A DNA stretch of 64,000 nt from Chryseobacterium sp. (GTDB lineage Bacteria; Bacteroidota; Bacteroidia; Flavobacteriales; Weeksellaceae). Under the pieces are notes generated by a model, which saw only the letters and a program-made list of their open reading frames with translations, searched no databases and was not told the origin of the DNA. Both the position numbers and the translations under genes were made by a program. This document shows, in pieces, positions 45,828-54,070 of this stretch. Location of the stretch: positions 1 to 64,000 of the forward strand of contig NZ_JAFAJM010000004.1 in the NCBI RefSeq assembly GCF_019236175.1, read 5' to 3'. Positions within the stretch are counted from its first letter, which is position 1. The number at the start of each line of letters is the position of its first letter.

Positions 45828-45920
45828 GATTAAATTCATGTAAAAAAAAAATATTATATCCTATTTTGATAGGTACTTGTATTCCATTACATCCCTTCTG
45901 GGTAGTATCTATAAAATAAT

Positions 45921-47066
45921 CTAATCCATCTGCAGTTTAAATATACTTTCAAGCTGCTTCCGGTTGGCAGAAGCTGGAATATTTTTCATAAGATTATTTC
46001 GCAGCCATACTCCCAAACGGTTATCTACATGCGCCAGGCGGCCCACAATACGACTGCTGCTTACGACCTGTAATGCCTTAGGCATGCGTATTGCTTCATA
46101 TTGTTGAAAGGCAGTCTGTATATCTTGTTCTTTGGCGAGAAGCTTTCCAAGTACATAAGCATCTTCTATGGCCTGACATGCGCCTTGTCCTAAATTAGGT
46201 GTTGTAGCATGCGCAGCGTCCCCTACAAGACATACCTGCTCTTGCTGCCAGCAATCAATAGGCTTAAGATCGGCAATATTGCTGGTAAAAATAGCACTAT
46301 CCCCGCATTGAGAAACTATCGACTGAATATCCGAGTGAAAATCCCTGAAGCTTTTCGTTAAATCTTTTTCCTTGGCATTCTCATTCACTAATGCATACCA
46401 ATAGACTTTATTCGGGCCTATCTTTACAAAACCAAAGCGTTTTCCTTTTCCCCAAGCTTCATTAAGCTCATGATGATATGCTGCAGGCAAATCCATTTCA
46501 CTAACTCCACGCCAACATGTTTGCTTAGCATCACGGAGACTGCTTGTAGGAAACAGTTGCTTGCGTACTACAGAATGTATACCATCCGCTCCAATTAGCC
46601 ACCGTGCCGTATTTATAGAACCGTCTTCAAAATAAAGATGATAATCGTCTTCTTTTTCTATTCTTAGCAGCCGTTTTGATAAACTTATATGCTCGTTACC
46701 TAATGCTTTTACCAATAACTGCTGCAACACTCCACGATGGATAGCCGTATTACAAACCTTATATTGCTTTTCAAAATCTTTCAGGTCAACCCCTGATAGG
46801 ACGTTAAGATCACTATCTGTAATTTTCATTGCAGATATACGGTTACCTGCCTTTTCAACCTGTTGATCAAGGCCTAAGGATTTAAAGACCTGCATGGCAT
46901 TATTCGCCATAATGATTCCTGCTCCAACAGGTTTTATTTCTGTTGCTCCCTCATAGATATGGACTGCATATCCCTGCTGTCTGAGCGTTAGTGCCGTTAC
47001 CAGTCCACCGATACCAGCTCCTATAATTGTGATTGTTTCTTTCGTAACATGCTGTTTTGATACCAC
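45921..47066 (-). CDS. FAD-dependent monooxygenase
   Basis: A 381-aa group A flavoprotein hydroxylase. The FAD fingerprint GAGIGGLVTALTLRQQG is at about 16-32, the DG motif lies in IGADGIHSVVRK, and the second FAD motif is LVGDAAHATTPNLGQGACQ. The segment GAGIIMANNAMQVFKSLGL links it to the zeaxanthin-epoxidase/salicylate-hydroxylase/urate-hydroxylase type. The frame starts with GTG at 47066, since no in-frame ATG comes earlier than the fingerprint. It uses NAD(P)H and O2 to hydroxylate an aromatic or similar compound, not known here. The Crp-type regulator gene is 53 bases upstream on the same strand. It is not Tet(X): key flanking sequence differs. Confidence 0.85.
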   Translation of the reverse strand: MVSKQHVTKETITIIGAGIGGLVTALTLRQQGYAVHIYEGATEIKPVGAGIIMANNAMQVFKSLGLDQQVEKAGNRISAMKITDSDLNVLSGVDLKDFEKQYKVCNTAIHRGVLQQLLVKALGNEHISLSKRLLRIEKEDDYHLYFEDGSINTARWLIGADGIHSVVRKQLFPTSSLRDAKQTCWRGVSEMDLPAAYHHELNEAWGKGKRFGFVKIGPNKVYWYALVNENAKEKDLTKSFRDFHSDIQSIVSQCGDSAIFTSNIADLKPIDCWQQEQVCLVGDAAHATTPNLGQGACQAIEDAYVLGKLLAKEQDIQTAFQQYEAIRMPKALQVVSSSRIVGRLAHVDNRLGVWLRNNLMKNIPASANRKQLESIFKLQMD

Positions 47067-47119
47067 AAATATAGAGGCCCCTATTCTCCAAAAACGTTCA
47101 CTAAAGTTAATATTTAATT

Positions 47120-47713
47120 CTAACGCATAAGCCTTTTGCGGATCCGGCTTAGCGATTGAGGCTGAATACCGAGATAGCTTGCTATGTACTTCTGAGGAAA
47201 CTTCAAAACAATTTCCGGATAATTCTCTATCAGTTTGAGATACCTGTTTTCCGGTGTAAAATATAATAATTCTTCAATCCGGTGCTTGGCAGCAAGATAT
47301 ACAACCTCTGTCATCCGCCGCCCAAATAGCTGCCAGTATTCATCACTATGAGTAAGTTCCATCCAGTTTTTACGTGATATCAGGGCAACATATGATTTTT
47401 CTAAAGCTTGGATACTGAGTTTAGCCTTCTCCTGTAAAAGAAAACTTTCAAAATCTGTGAATCCCATATCTTCCAGCCTGTTATGAAAATGAAAAAGAAA
47501 ATTGATCTCATTACCTTCTTCATTGACGTAAAAAGTACGAAGCGTCCCATTAATGACAAATCCAATAAACTGACAAAACTCATCCTGCTGAATTAAAAAT
47601 TCTTTTCGTTTCAGCTCTCTGAACTCTAATAATTCATAAAAAGTATCTATTCGAAACGCATCCACAGCAAGTGCCTGAGCTAATGTTTTTTTAAAGGTAT
47701 TATGATCAATCAT
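47120..47713 (-). CDS. Crp/Fnr family transcriptional regulator
   Basis: A 197-aa regulator with a cNMP-binding-like beta roll (about 20-125), for example [20 protein letters not shown], and a C-terminal HTH ending [24 protein letters not shown]. Size and ending are normal for this Bacteroidota Crp subgroup. It is encoded directly upstream of the monooxygenase and probably regulates that gene, perhaps in response to the monooxygenase substrate; ligand unknown. Confidence 0.87.
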   Translation of the reverse strand: MIDHNTFKKTLAQALAVDAFRIDTFYELLEFRELKRKEFLIQQDEFCQFIGFVINGTLRTFYVNEEGNEINFLFHFHNRLEDMGFTDFESFLLQEKAKLSIQALEKSYVALISRKNWMELTHSDEYWQLFGRRMTEVVYLAAKHRIEELLYFTPENRYLKLIENYPEIVLKFPQKYIASYLGIQPQSLSRIRKRLMR

Positions 47714-48042
47714 GATAAATCAAGAAGCTTATAAGAATCTTTCTCAAATATACATATCCAGAACTACGCTGCCAAAAAGATCAATCAAATCAGAGCCCTT
47801 ATCTTACAATCGATCCAATCATTATAAATTATTGTAAGATTGCATTATTACACTTCTTAACGCCATCAAAAAAGAACAATAAAATTAAAACTATTTCCAG
47901 CCTGACAGCCCCATTTCGTTATTTTTTTGATTTTGTTTCAAATAAAAAAACGTCCTAAGACCTCCACATCGGAAAGCTCGAACACTTTTCTATATTACAT
48001 CAAAACAATGTAACAAACTGAAAGTCAAAGAATATAGAATAC
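47714..48042. other. Intergenic stretch between Crp gene and tRNA terminator
   Basis: About 330 bases, no credible gene and no repeat recognised; only the tRNA-Ser terminator at its right edge. Confidence 0.5.
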
Positions 48043-48077
48043 AAAAAAAGGAGACGTTATATTTTATAACGTCTCCC
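48043..48077 (-). terminator. Terminator after tRNA-Ser
   Basis: A perfect 12-base stem GGAGACGTTATA / TATAACGTCTCC with a three-base loop, followed on the minus strand by seven T, immediately downstream of the tRNA. Confidence 0.85.
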
Positions 48078-48078
48078 T

Positions 48079-48166
48079 TGGCGGAGAGTGAGGGATTCGA
48101 ACCCCCGGACCTGTTACAGTCAACAGTTTTCAAGACTGCCGCAATCGACCACTCTGCCAACTCTCC
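48079..48166 (-). tRNA. tRNA-Ser (anticodon TGA)
   Basis: On the minus strand the sequence folds as a class II tRNA with a 7-bp acceptor stem (GGAGAGT pairing with ACTCTCC), anticodon loop CTTGAAA giving anticodon TGA (complement of 48130-48132), a long variable arm and a T arm with GGTTCGAATCC. CCA is encoded at the 3' end. Long variable arm and anticodon TGA both say serine, reading UCN codons. Confidence 0.97.
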
Positions 48167-48413
48167 CTAAACTCCGATTATATCGTTGTTTTCAGTGGTG
48201 CAAATATAGAACGATTTTTAATTTCTGCAAAACTTTTAGAGAACAAATTTTAACAAAAATTAATAATGAACTAGAAATCAAGGGAATTATTTTTCACGCT
48301 CTATTAAAAAGCGGATACAAACAAGTCAGATCTGCCATTAACAAAGAGATTTTCCTCCAAAGCCTATGATCAATCCGACTGTTTAAAAGTCTTATTATTA
48401 AGAAAATGAAACT

Positions 48414-48791
48414 TTACTCCCCTGCCGGTTCAAACAATTCGATCTTATTTCCTTCCGGATCCATGATGTGTACAAATTTTCCATATTCGTAGGTAGCCAC
48501 CTCATCAAGAATAGTAACTCCTTCTTTTTTCAATTCTTCTACCAAAGCTTCAATATTTTCCACGTGATAATTGATCATAAAATCTTTTTCCGAAGGCTCA
48601 AAATATTGAGTAGATTCTTTAAAAGGGCTCCACAGGGTATATCCCTTTTTATCGGTTCCGGCATCTTTCCAGTCGAATTTCGCTCCGTAAGGGCTGGTTT
48701 CTACACCAAGATGCGTTTTGTACCAGTCGTTTACCTGTTCAGGATCTTTACATTTAAAGAAAATTCCACCGATGGCTGTTACTTTTTTCAT
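48414..48791 (-). CDS. VOC family protein (glyoxalase-like)
   Basis: A 125-aa VOC domain starting VTAIGGIFFKCKDPEQVNDW and ending with the conserved FVHIMDPEGNKIELFEPA strand. Both beta-alpha-beta modules are complete, with an acidic Glu in the last strand placed as a possible metal ligand. The family includes glyoxalases and fosfomycin/bleomycin-type resistance proteins, but a stand-alone gene with no context cannot be assigned. It is not closely similar to the other VOC protein in this window (10618-11013) beyond fold hallmarks. Confidence 0.88.
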   Translation of the reverse strand: MKKVTAIGGIFFKCKDPEQVNDWYKTHLGVETSPYGAKFDWKDAGTDKKGYTLWSPFKESTQYFEPSEKDFMINYHVENIEALVEELKKEGVTILDEVATYEYGKFVHIMDPEGNKIELFEPAGE

Positions 48792-49173
48792 TTTTTATTC
48801 GTTTTGTTCAGTTTATAGATAATAGAGTACAAATTTACATTTTCTTTGCAGCTCCACAAATACACCAATATACTAATTATATATTTCACTAATTTAACTG
48901 AATATTTCACATTAATATCAATTTATAGTTGGAAAATCTCAAAGACACAAATACCAATAAAAAAAATGGTCTTAAGGCGCAAAGGATTTTATCTGCGATA
49001 AAATTGGATACTACTTTTAATGGCTACTCATGCACGAATACATTCTTAATGTGGCCTGTTTTAAAACGGTATAAAGACGTCCTTTGAAAGATATAATTTG
49101 TATATATCATAAAATGCATGATTTAAAATTTGTGCATTAGCGGCAAAAACAGAGTGGACCACAGCTCATAAAA
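48792..49173. other. Intergenic stretch upstream of trxB terminator
   Basis: About 380 bases without a credible gene. It holds phrases such as CTCAAAGACACAAA, CTTAAGGCGCAAAG and TTTGTGCATTAGCGGCAAAAA that look like fragments of the dispersed intergenic sequences often seen in Flavobacteriales; this is only an impression. The trxB terminator lies at its right edge. Confidence 0.4.
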
Positions 49174-49197
49174 AAAGCGCACCCTAGGGCACGCTTT
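49174..49197 (-). terminator. Terminator after trxB
   Basis: AAAGCG...CGCTTT with an inner CCC/GGG stem, about 20 bases past the trxB stop, followed by T on the minus strand. Confidence 0.7.
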
Positions 49198-49218
49198 GTA
49201 TTATTTTAAAACTAAATA

Positions 49219-50160
49219 TTAGTGTAATTCAGCTAAGTATTTTTCTGCATCCATTGCAGCCATACATCCGCTTCCAGCAGCTGTAATAGCCTGTCTGTAG
49301 ATATGGTCCTGTACGTCTCCGGCAGCAAATACACCCGGAAGATTGGTTCTTGAAGAACCCTTTTCAGTTAAGATATATCCGTTTTCATCAAGATCAACCT
49401 GCCCCACGAAGATATCCGTATTCGGTTTGTGGCCGATAGCGATGAAAATACCTTCCACATCTATTGTAGATGTTTCCTGGGTCTGGTTATTGATCACCAC
49501 AGCTCTTTCCACTAAGCTGTTTTCTCCTTCAATAGCGATCAGCTCATGGTGAAATTTAACTTCAATATTAGGTGTATTTTCCACTCTGTGAACCATTGCT
49601 TTCGAAGCTCTGAACACATCTTTTCTCACCAATAACGTTACCTTTCTGCATAATTTTGCAAGATAAGTAGCTTCTTCTGCAGCCGTATCTCCTGCTCCTA
49701 CTACCACAACATCTTTCCCTCTGTAGAAAAATCCGTCACAGGTTGCACAAGCTGAAACGCCACCCCCTGCATATTTTTTCTCGTCTTCAAGGCCTAAATA
49801 TTTTGCGGTAGCTCCCGTAGAAATAATAACGGTTTTAGCTAAAATCTCTTTATTTCCGGCATATAGTTTATGAACACCACCCACTTCCTGGGAAAACTCA
49901 GCTTTAGTGATCATTTCATAATGAACTTTGGTATCAAATCTTTCTGCCTGTTTTTGCAGATCCATCATCATTTCAGGACCTGTAATCCCCGCCGGATACC
50001 CTGGAAAGTTATCAACTTCCGTAGTTGTAGTTAATTGTCCGCCTGGCTCCAAACCTGTATACAATTCAGGTTTTAAGTCTGCTCTTGCTGCATAAATAGC
50101 AGCTGTGAAACCAGAAGGTCCAGATCCTACGATCACACAATCTAAAATGTTTTGCTCCAT
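49219..50160 (-). CDS. trxB: Thioredoxin-disulfide reductase
   Basis: A 313-aa flavoprotein of normal size. FAD motif GSGPSGFTAAIYAARA (12-27), redox-active CATC at 138-141, NADPH motif VVGAGDTAAEEA (about 153-164), and the second FAD motif GVFAAGDVQDHIYRQ near the C-terminus. It reduces thioredoxin with NADPH in the cytoplasm. The gene has its own terminator and its own upstream region of about 190 bases, so it is probably monocistronic. Confidence 0.96.
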   Translation of the reverse strand: MEQNILDCVIVGSGPSGFTAAIYAARADLKPELYTGLEPGGQLTTTTEVDNFPGYPAGITGPEMMMDLQKQAERFDTKVHYEMITKAEFSQEVGGVHKLYAGNKEILAKTVIISTGATAKYLGLEDEKKYAGGGVSACATCDGFFYRGKDVVVVGAGDTAAEEATYLAKLCRKVTLLVRKDVFRASKAMVHRVENTPNIEVKFHHELIAIEGENSLVERAVVINNQTQETSTIDVEGIFIAIGHKPNTDIFVGQVDLDENGYILTEKGSSRTNLPGVFAAGDVQDHIYRQAITAAGSGCMAAMDAEKYLAELH

Positions 50161-50354
50161 AATTTACTTGTTCGAAAAAGATTTAATTAAATTAAGACTG
50201 CTAATTTCGGAATTTTTAACGTCTTTTTAAAGTTATTTTAATGATACTTGTCAATAACAGATATGTGAATTCTCAATGGAGAATCTGGCATTGCAGGGTA
50301 AGCATCAGAGGCTGACAACTTACAACTTTTCAGCAGCACCTGTTTATCTGCTTC

Positions 50355-51392
50355 TTAGACTTTCATCTTAATTTTGTCTACATTGATAATCTTGTAAACC
50401 AATTCCTTAATCAGCTCTGCTTCTCCCATATTTACTGCACCCAGCCCTTTCCCTTTCATATCAAATTCCCGTAAAATGGAAATGACTCTTGTAGCGTGTT
50501 TCAGGGGATATAATCTGGCACTTTCCGCATAATCTTTAACAAAATACGGGTTTACGCCCATTTGTGATGCGATTGTTTGGGGAGACTGGCCTGCCATCGT
50601 CTGATAGATAATAACATTTGAAAAATAGTTGTACAGGCTAGCCAGCAACATAACAAAAGGGTTATTTTTAGGATTCTTACCCATATAATGAGCTATTTTA
50701 AAAGCAGCACTGGCATTTTTTGTTCCTAAGGCCTTCTGAAGTTCAAAAACGTTATATTCTTTACTGATCCCGATATGATTTTCAACAATGGTACCATCCA
50801 GAACCTCTCCATCTTTAAGAATAATTGTAAGCTTATTTAATTCGTTAGCAATTCTTGAAAGATCATTTCCAAGGTATTCTGCCAAAAGATGAGAAATATT
50901 AGGAGCTGTTTTAATACTCAGTTTGATGCATTCATCGGCAATCCATTTCGGAAGATTATTTTCCTTTACAGATTCGCTCAGAAACAAAGCATTTTTCTTA
51001 TCCAAAGCTTTGGCAGCTTTTTTTCTGCTGTCCAGTTTTTTATGCTTATGGGCAAAAACCAATACCGTGGAAGGCACCGGATTTTCCACATACATTTCCA
51101 GAATTCTGTTTTCCTCTTCATTGAATTTAAGATCCTGTGCTTCTTTAACAATAATCACCTGTTTATCTCCCATCATCGGAAACTGTCTTGCCAGAGAAAG
51201 AACTTCCTGATATGAAGTATCTTTCCCGTAAGTAACCGTTTGGTTGAAGGCTTTTTCATCCTCTTCCAAAAAGTTGTGTTCAAGAGCTTTTACGGCAACA
51301 TCAATAAAGTAGGCTTCTTCTCCGTGGAAAAAATAAATAGGTAAAACTTCTTTATTTTTAATATTTTTGAGGATTAAATCTAATTCTTTCAT
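50355..51392 (-). CDS. holA: DNA polymerase III subunit delta
   Basis: A 345-aa protein of typical length. It starts with the family's LILKNIKNKEVLPIYFFHGEE, a segment that in delta lies where the AAA+ Walker A would be, and shows later delta features including EYLGNDLSRIANELNKL and FELQKALGTKNASAAF. Delta is the clamp-loader subunit that opens the beta sliding clamp. The gene begins 7 bases from the divergent HsdR-like gene, so the two share a tiny promoter region. Confidence 0.93.
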   Translation of the reverse strand: MKELDLILKNIKNKEVLPIYFFHGEEAYFIDVAVKALEHNFLEEDEKAFNQTVTYGKDTSYQEVLSLARQFPMMGDKQVIIVKEAQDLKFNEEENRILEMYVENPVPSTVLVFAHKHKKLDSRKKAAKALDKKNALFLSESVKENNLPKWIADECIKLSIKTAPNISHLLAEYLGNDLSRIANELNKLTIILKDGEVLDGTIVENHIGISKEYNVFELQKALGTKNASAAFKIAHYMGKNPKNNPFVMLLASLYNYFSNVIIYQTMAGQSPQTIASQMGVNPYFVKDYAESARLYPLKHATRVISILREFDMKGKGLGAVNMGEAELIKELVYKIINVDKIKMKV

Positions 51393-51399
51393 CTTAATA

Positions 51400-51831
51400 A
51401 TGGAACTTCCAAAACTGAATTTTCAGGAAACTTTTGATTTTAAATTCAAGAAAGACAAAGATAAGTTTTTTATTTATGATTTGGTTCGTAAAACTTATCT
51501 TCTGCTCACTCCTGAAGAATGGGTCAGACAACATTGGGTGCACTATTATCTCACGGTAAAATCCTATTCTGCATCAGCTTTGATCACTGAAAAAAAAATC
51601 GTATTAAACGGTTTAACAAAAAGAATCGACCTTCTGGTGACCGAAAAAACAGAACCTGTAATCCTCATCGAATGCAAGGCTCCCCATATCAAATTAACGG
51701 AAAAAACTTTTGAACAGACAGCCCGATACAACTCAATCATCGGAGCAAAGGAAATTATTCTGACCAATGGCCTTCAGCATATTAATGCCTATTATAAGGA
51801 TGGGCAGTACCACTTTTACAGACCAGACTAA
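51400..51831 (+). CDS. Type I restriction enzyme R subunit N-terminal-like (PD-(D/E)xK fold) protein
   Basis: The frame is open from 51367, which would overlap holA; the ATG at 51400 gives a normal start (143 aa). The protein shows a lone nuclease-fold domain: RIDLLVTEKTEPVILIECKAP with the acidic Asp and the ECK core, and a later Gln/Tyr helix (EQTARYNSIIGAKEIILTNG). It is the HsdR_N-type domain with no helicase and no HsdM/HsdS nearby, so it is not an active restriction system here. Such stand-alone proteins are common in Bacteroidota and have no assigned role. Confidence 0.85.
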   Translation: MELPKLNFQETFDFKFKKDKDKFFIYDLVRKTYLLLTPEEWVRQHWVHYYLTVKSYSASALITEKKIVLNGLTKRIDLLVTEKTEPVILIECKAPHIKLTEKTFEQTARYNSIIGAKEIILTNGLQHINAYYKDGQYHFYRPD

Positions 51832-51926
51832 AGACAAAGAAATGAGTGTCTAAAATGTATTGAAAAATGAACACTATGGTATGCTTTTGGGTATTATATC
51901 ATTAGTTTTAAAATACAGTTTTAGTT

Positions 51927-52352
51927 ATGAAAAAGTTATTAATTGTGGCAGCCTTAGGTATATTCACATTAGGCTTTTCACAAAATTATTACAATGATTA
52001 CAGAGGAAGTATTTCCTCTATCAACTGGGGAGATGTAGCCATTTTTCTTGGCTTAAACAACAACCAGGTACATCAGTTGAATATATTGAATAATCGTTAT
52101 CCCGATTACAATTCCTGGAACCGTATGTATGGTAAAGCACCCAACAGATGGTATACAGACCGATATTATGCCATGGAAAAAATCATGACTGCCGAACAGT
52201 ACAAAAGATTTTATGCTCGTTATTATCACGGACAAAACCCAAGATTAAAATATGATAACGATTACAGAAGACACTTTGACAGACCACAAGATCGTCACGA
52301 CAGAAGGTTTAATGACCGCCACGATGATCATCACGACGGACATCATGGATAA
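51927..52352 (+). CDS. Secreted small protein with His-rich tail
   Basis: A 141-aa protein with a Sec signal peptide (about 1-18). A middle domain (about 25-105) is rich in Tyr, Asn and Arg, with WGDVAIFLGLNNNQVHQLN. The C-terminus has 10 or more His and Asp residues in a short run (RHDRRFNDRHDDHHDGHHG), a likely metal-binding tail. Function unknown; it looks like a periplasmic metal-binding or stress protein. A strong terminator follows. Confidence 0.75.
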   Translation: MKKLLIVAALGIFTLGFSQNYYNDYRGSISSINWGDVAIFLGLNNNQVHQLNILNNRYPDYNSWNRMYGKAPNRWYTDRYYAMEKIMTAEQYKRFYARYYHGQNPRLKYDNDYRRHFDRPQDRHDRRFNDRHDDHHDGHHG

Positions 52353-52364
52353 AACTAAAAATAT

Positions 52365-52389
52365 AAACCGAAAGATCTCTTTCGGTTTT
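52365..52389 (+). terminator. Terminator after His-rich protein
   Basis: AAACCGAAAGA / TCTTTCGGTTT pair perfectly over 11 bases around TC and are followed by T. Confidence 0.8.
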
Positions 52390-52499
52390 TTATTTGACTA
52401 TTTTTAATCTGCAAAAAATTACCCTTTAATAAAAAAAATACAGCAGCAGACAACTTCTCAGGATAAAAATTACCTAATTTTAAAGTATAAATAATTAAG

Positions 52500-53111
52500 A
52501 TGAAAATAAAGAACATTATATTCGATTTCGGAGGGGTTTTAATGGACTGGAATCCCAGGTATTTCTTCAAAGAATATTTCAATGATGATCAAAAAATGGA
52601 ATATTTCCTTGAAAACATTGCCCAGTCTGAATGGAACGACGAACAGGATAAAGGACGAAGTCTTGCAGAAGGCACTGATATCCAGATTAGAAAATTCCCG
52701 GAATGGGAAAAAGAAATAAGAGCTTATTATGATAACTGGGCCGTGATGCTGAAAAGTGATATCCCACAGAATGTAGAGGTCCTTAGAAAGCTTAAAAATA
52801 CAGACTATCACTTATTCGGACTCACCAACTGGTCTGCTGAAACATTTCCTTATGCACTAGAAAATTATGATTTCTTCCAGCTATTTGATGGTAAAATTGT
52901 GGTTTCAGGAACGGAAAAACTGATTAAACCTGATCCGAAAATCTGGCATGTATTACTGGAAAGGTATCATATTCAGGCGAATGAATCTGTTTTTATTGAT
53001 GATAATCCAAAGAATATCGAGATGGCAAAGTCTTTAGGATTTCATACCATTCAGGTACAAACCAATACGAATTTAACAGAAGAACTCGATCAATTAGGTG
53101 TGAAAATCTAA
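52500..53111 (+). CDS. HAD-family phosphatase (YihX-like)
   Basis: A 203-aa haloacid dehalogenase superfamily protein. Motif I is DFGGVLMDWNP (Asp9 nucleophile; the second position is Gly rather than Asp, as in this subfamily), motif II LTNWS, motif III KLIKPDP with the Lys, and motif IV FIDDNPKNI. Its helical cap lies between motifs I and II. YihX-type enzymes dephosphorylate sugar phosphates such as alpha-glucose-1-phosphate; substrate here unknown. It is probably a single-gene unit, flanked by hairpins. Confidence 0.88.
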   Translation: MKIKNIIFDFGGVLMDWNPRYFFKEYFNDDQKMEYFLENIAQSEWNDEQDKGRSLAEGTDIQIRKFPEWEKEIRAYYDNWAVMLKSDIPQNVEVLRKLKNTDYHLFGLTNWSAETFPYALENYDFFQLFDGKIVVSGTEKLIKPDPKIWHVLLERYHIQANESVFIDDNPKNIEMAKSLGFHTIQVQTNTNLTEELDQLGVKI

Positions 53112-53139
53112 TATTTTTTCACTTATAATAATATTCTAT

Positions 53140-53167
53140 AAATCCTCAATTAGTAATTGAGGATTTT
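53140..53167 (+). terminator. Terminator after HAD phosphatase
   Basis: AAATCCTCAATTA / TAATTGAGGATTT pair perfectly over 13 bases around one G and are followed by T. Confidence 0.7.
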
Positions 53168-53342
53168 TTTCATTTAGAAAGATTCATTATTAAATATTCT
53201 CAATCATGAATTAATCAACGAAAAAAAGCAAGATCCAAAACAATTCAAAATACACAAAATCAACGTATTACATTTCAAAAAACATTAATAATACGATTAT
53301 TTTTTTTACATTCGTTTCTGCAAAATTTAAATAATTCACAAT

Positions 53343-54059
53343 ATGAGAAAAAAAATATGCAGGGCCGCAAGCATAGGCGCCCTGTCGTTCGGTACATTTG
53401 TTTCGGCTCAGCATCATTTTAATCTGGCTCTTGATGCAGGGGTTACCTCCAGCAGCCTGCATGCTGATCTTTCCAATCAGATAGAATCAAGGTATAAAAG
53501 CCGTATCGGTTTGGGCATTAATCTGTCCGGAGAATACATGATCTGGAAATCCCTTTTTGCATCCGTAGGGCTGGGCTTCCAGCAAAAGAACTATGAATAT
53601 CAGAGAACAGGAAACTATGCGGGCTGGTATAGCAGGTACACGAACAATTTCTTAACAGCACCACTAATGATAGGAGCCTACCTCCTCAACAACCCTCACG
53701 AAACGCAGGGAGTATGGCTGAAAGCAGCAGGCGGAATGTACTCGGAATACTGGCTGTCGAGAAAAATCAGTGGCAGATACCCTGTTTTTAATGAACTTCA
53801 GGAAGACGGCAGTTTTAATTACACAGAAGTATCGGATACTTACGATTTCAAAGCCAATGAAAATCAGCTTAACCGCTGGGGGTACGGTATCATAGGAAAA
53901 GCCCAGATAGGCTACTCTTTCAAAAAATTTGATGTATACGGTTCCTATACTTATCTGCATGGAATTTCCGATATCAATAAAGATAATCAGGATGAAAGCC
54001 GAAAAGAATCGCTCCGCTCCCATATGTTCTCTGTAGGAGCATCATATAAATTTAATTAA
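53343..54059 (+). CDS. Outer-membrane beta-barrel protein
   Basis: A 238-aa protein with signal peptide (about 1-21, ending VSAQ) and then eight or so alternating beta strands rich in Tyr and Gly (for example YMIWKSLFASVGLGFQQKNY and KAQIGYSFKKFDVYGSYTYL). It ends with FSVGASYKFN, a barrel C-terminus. It fits the small porin-like OMP beta-barrel family. The S41 peptidase lipoprotein gene follows after only 11 bases, so the two probably form one unit. Confidence 0.8.
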   Translation: MRKKICRAASIGALSFGTFVSAQHHFNLALDAGVTSSSLHADLSNQIESRYKSRIGLGINLSGEYMIWKSLFASVGLGFQQKNYEYQRTGNYAGWYSRYTNNFLTAPLMIGAYLLNNPHETQGVWLKAAGGMYSEYWLSRKISGRYPVFNELQEDGSFNYTEVSDTYDFKANENQLNRWGYGIIGKAQIGYSFKKFDVYGSYTYLHGISDINKDNQDESRKESLRSHMFSVGASYKFN

Positions 54060-54070
54060 AACATATACCG

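Larger units (their letters stand above)
45196..45920. other. Intergenic stretch with paired hairpins and no clear gene
   Basis: About 725 bases. A perfect 13-base inverted repeat GTAATAATTTTTC / GAAAAATTATTAC lies at 45477-45513 and two related hairpins at 45644-45669 and 45802-45827. A short peptide frame (22 codons, ATG 45415 to TAA 45480) and an open frame without a start codon (45502-45624) read protein-like in part, but support is too weak to call genes. Confidence 0.5.

Noticed and set aside
45921-47066. Tet(X)-type tetracycline monooxygenase
   Set aside because: Tet(X) occurs in this bacterial group, but the N-terminal substrate region here fits the urate/salicylate-hydroxylase type, not Tet(X).
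48088-48369. Open frame of 93 codons on the plus strand
   Set aside because: It runs through the tRNA-Ser gene antisense and has no protein-like features.
51400-51831. Active restriction-modification system
   Set aside because: Only the nuclease-fold domain is present; no HsdM, HsdS or helicase is nearby.
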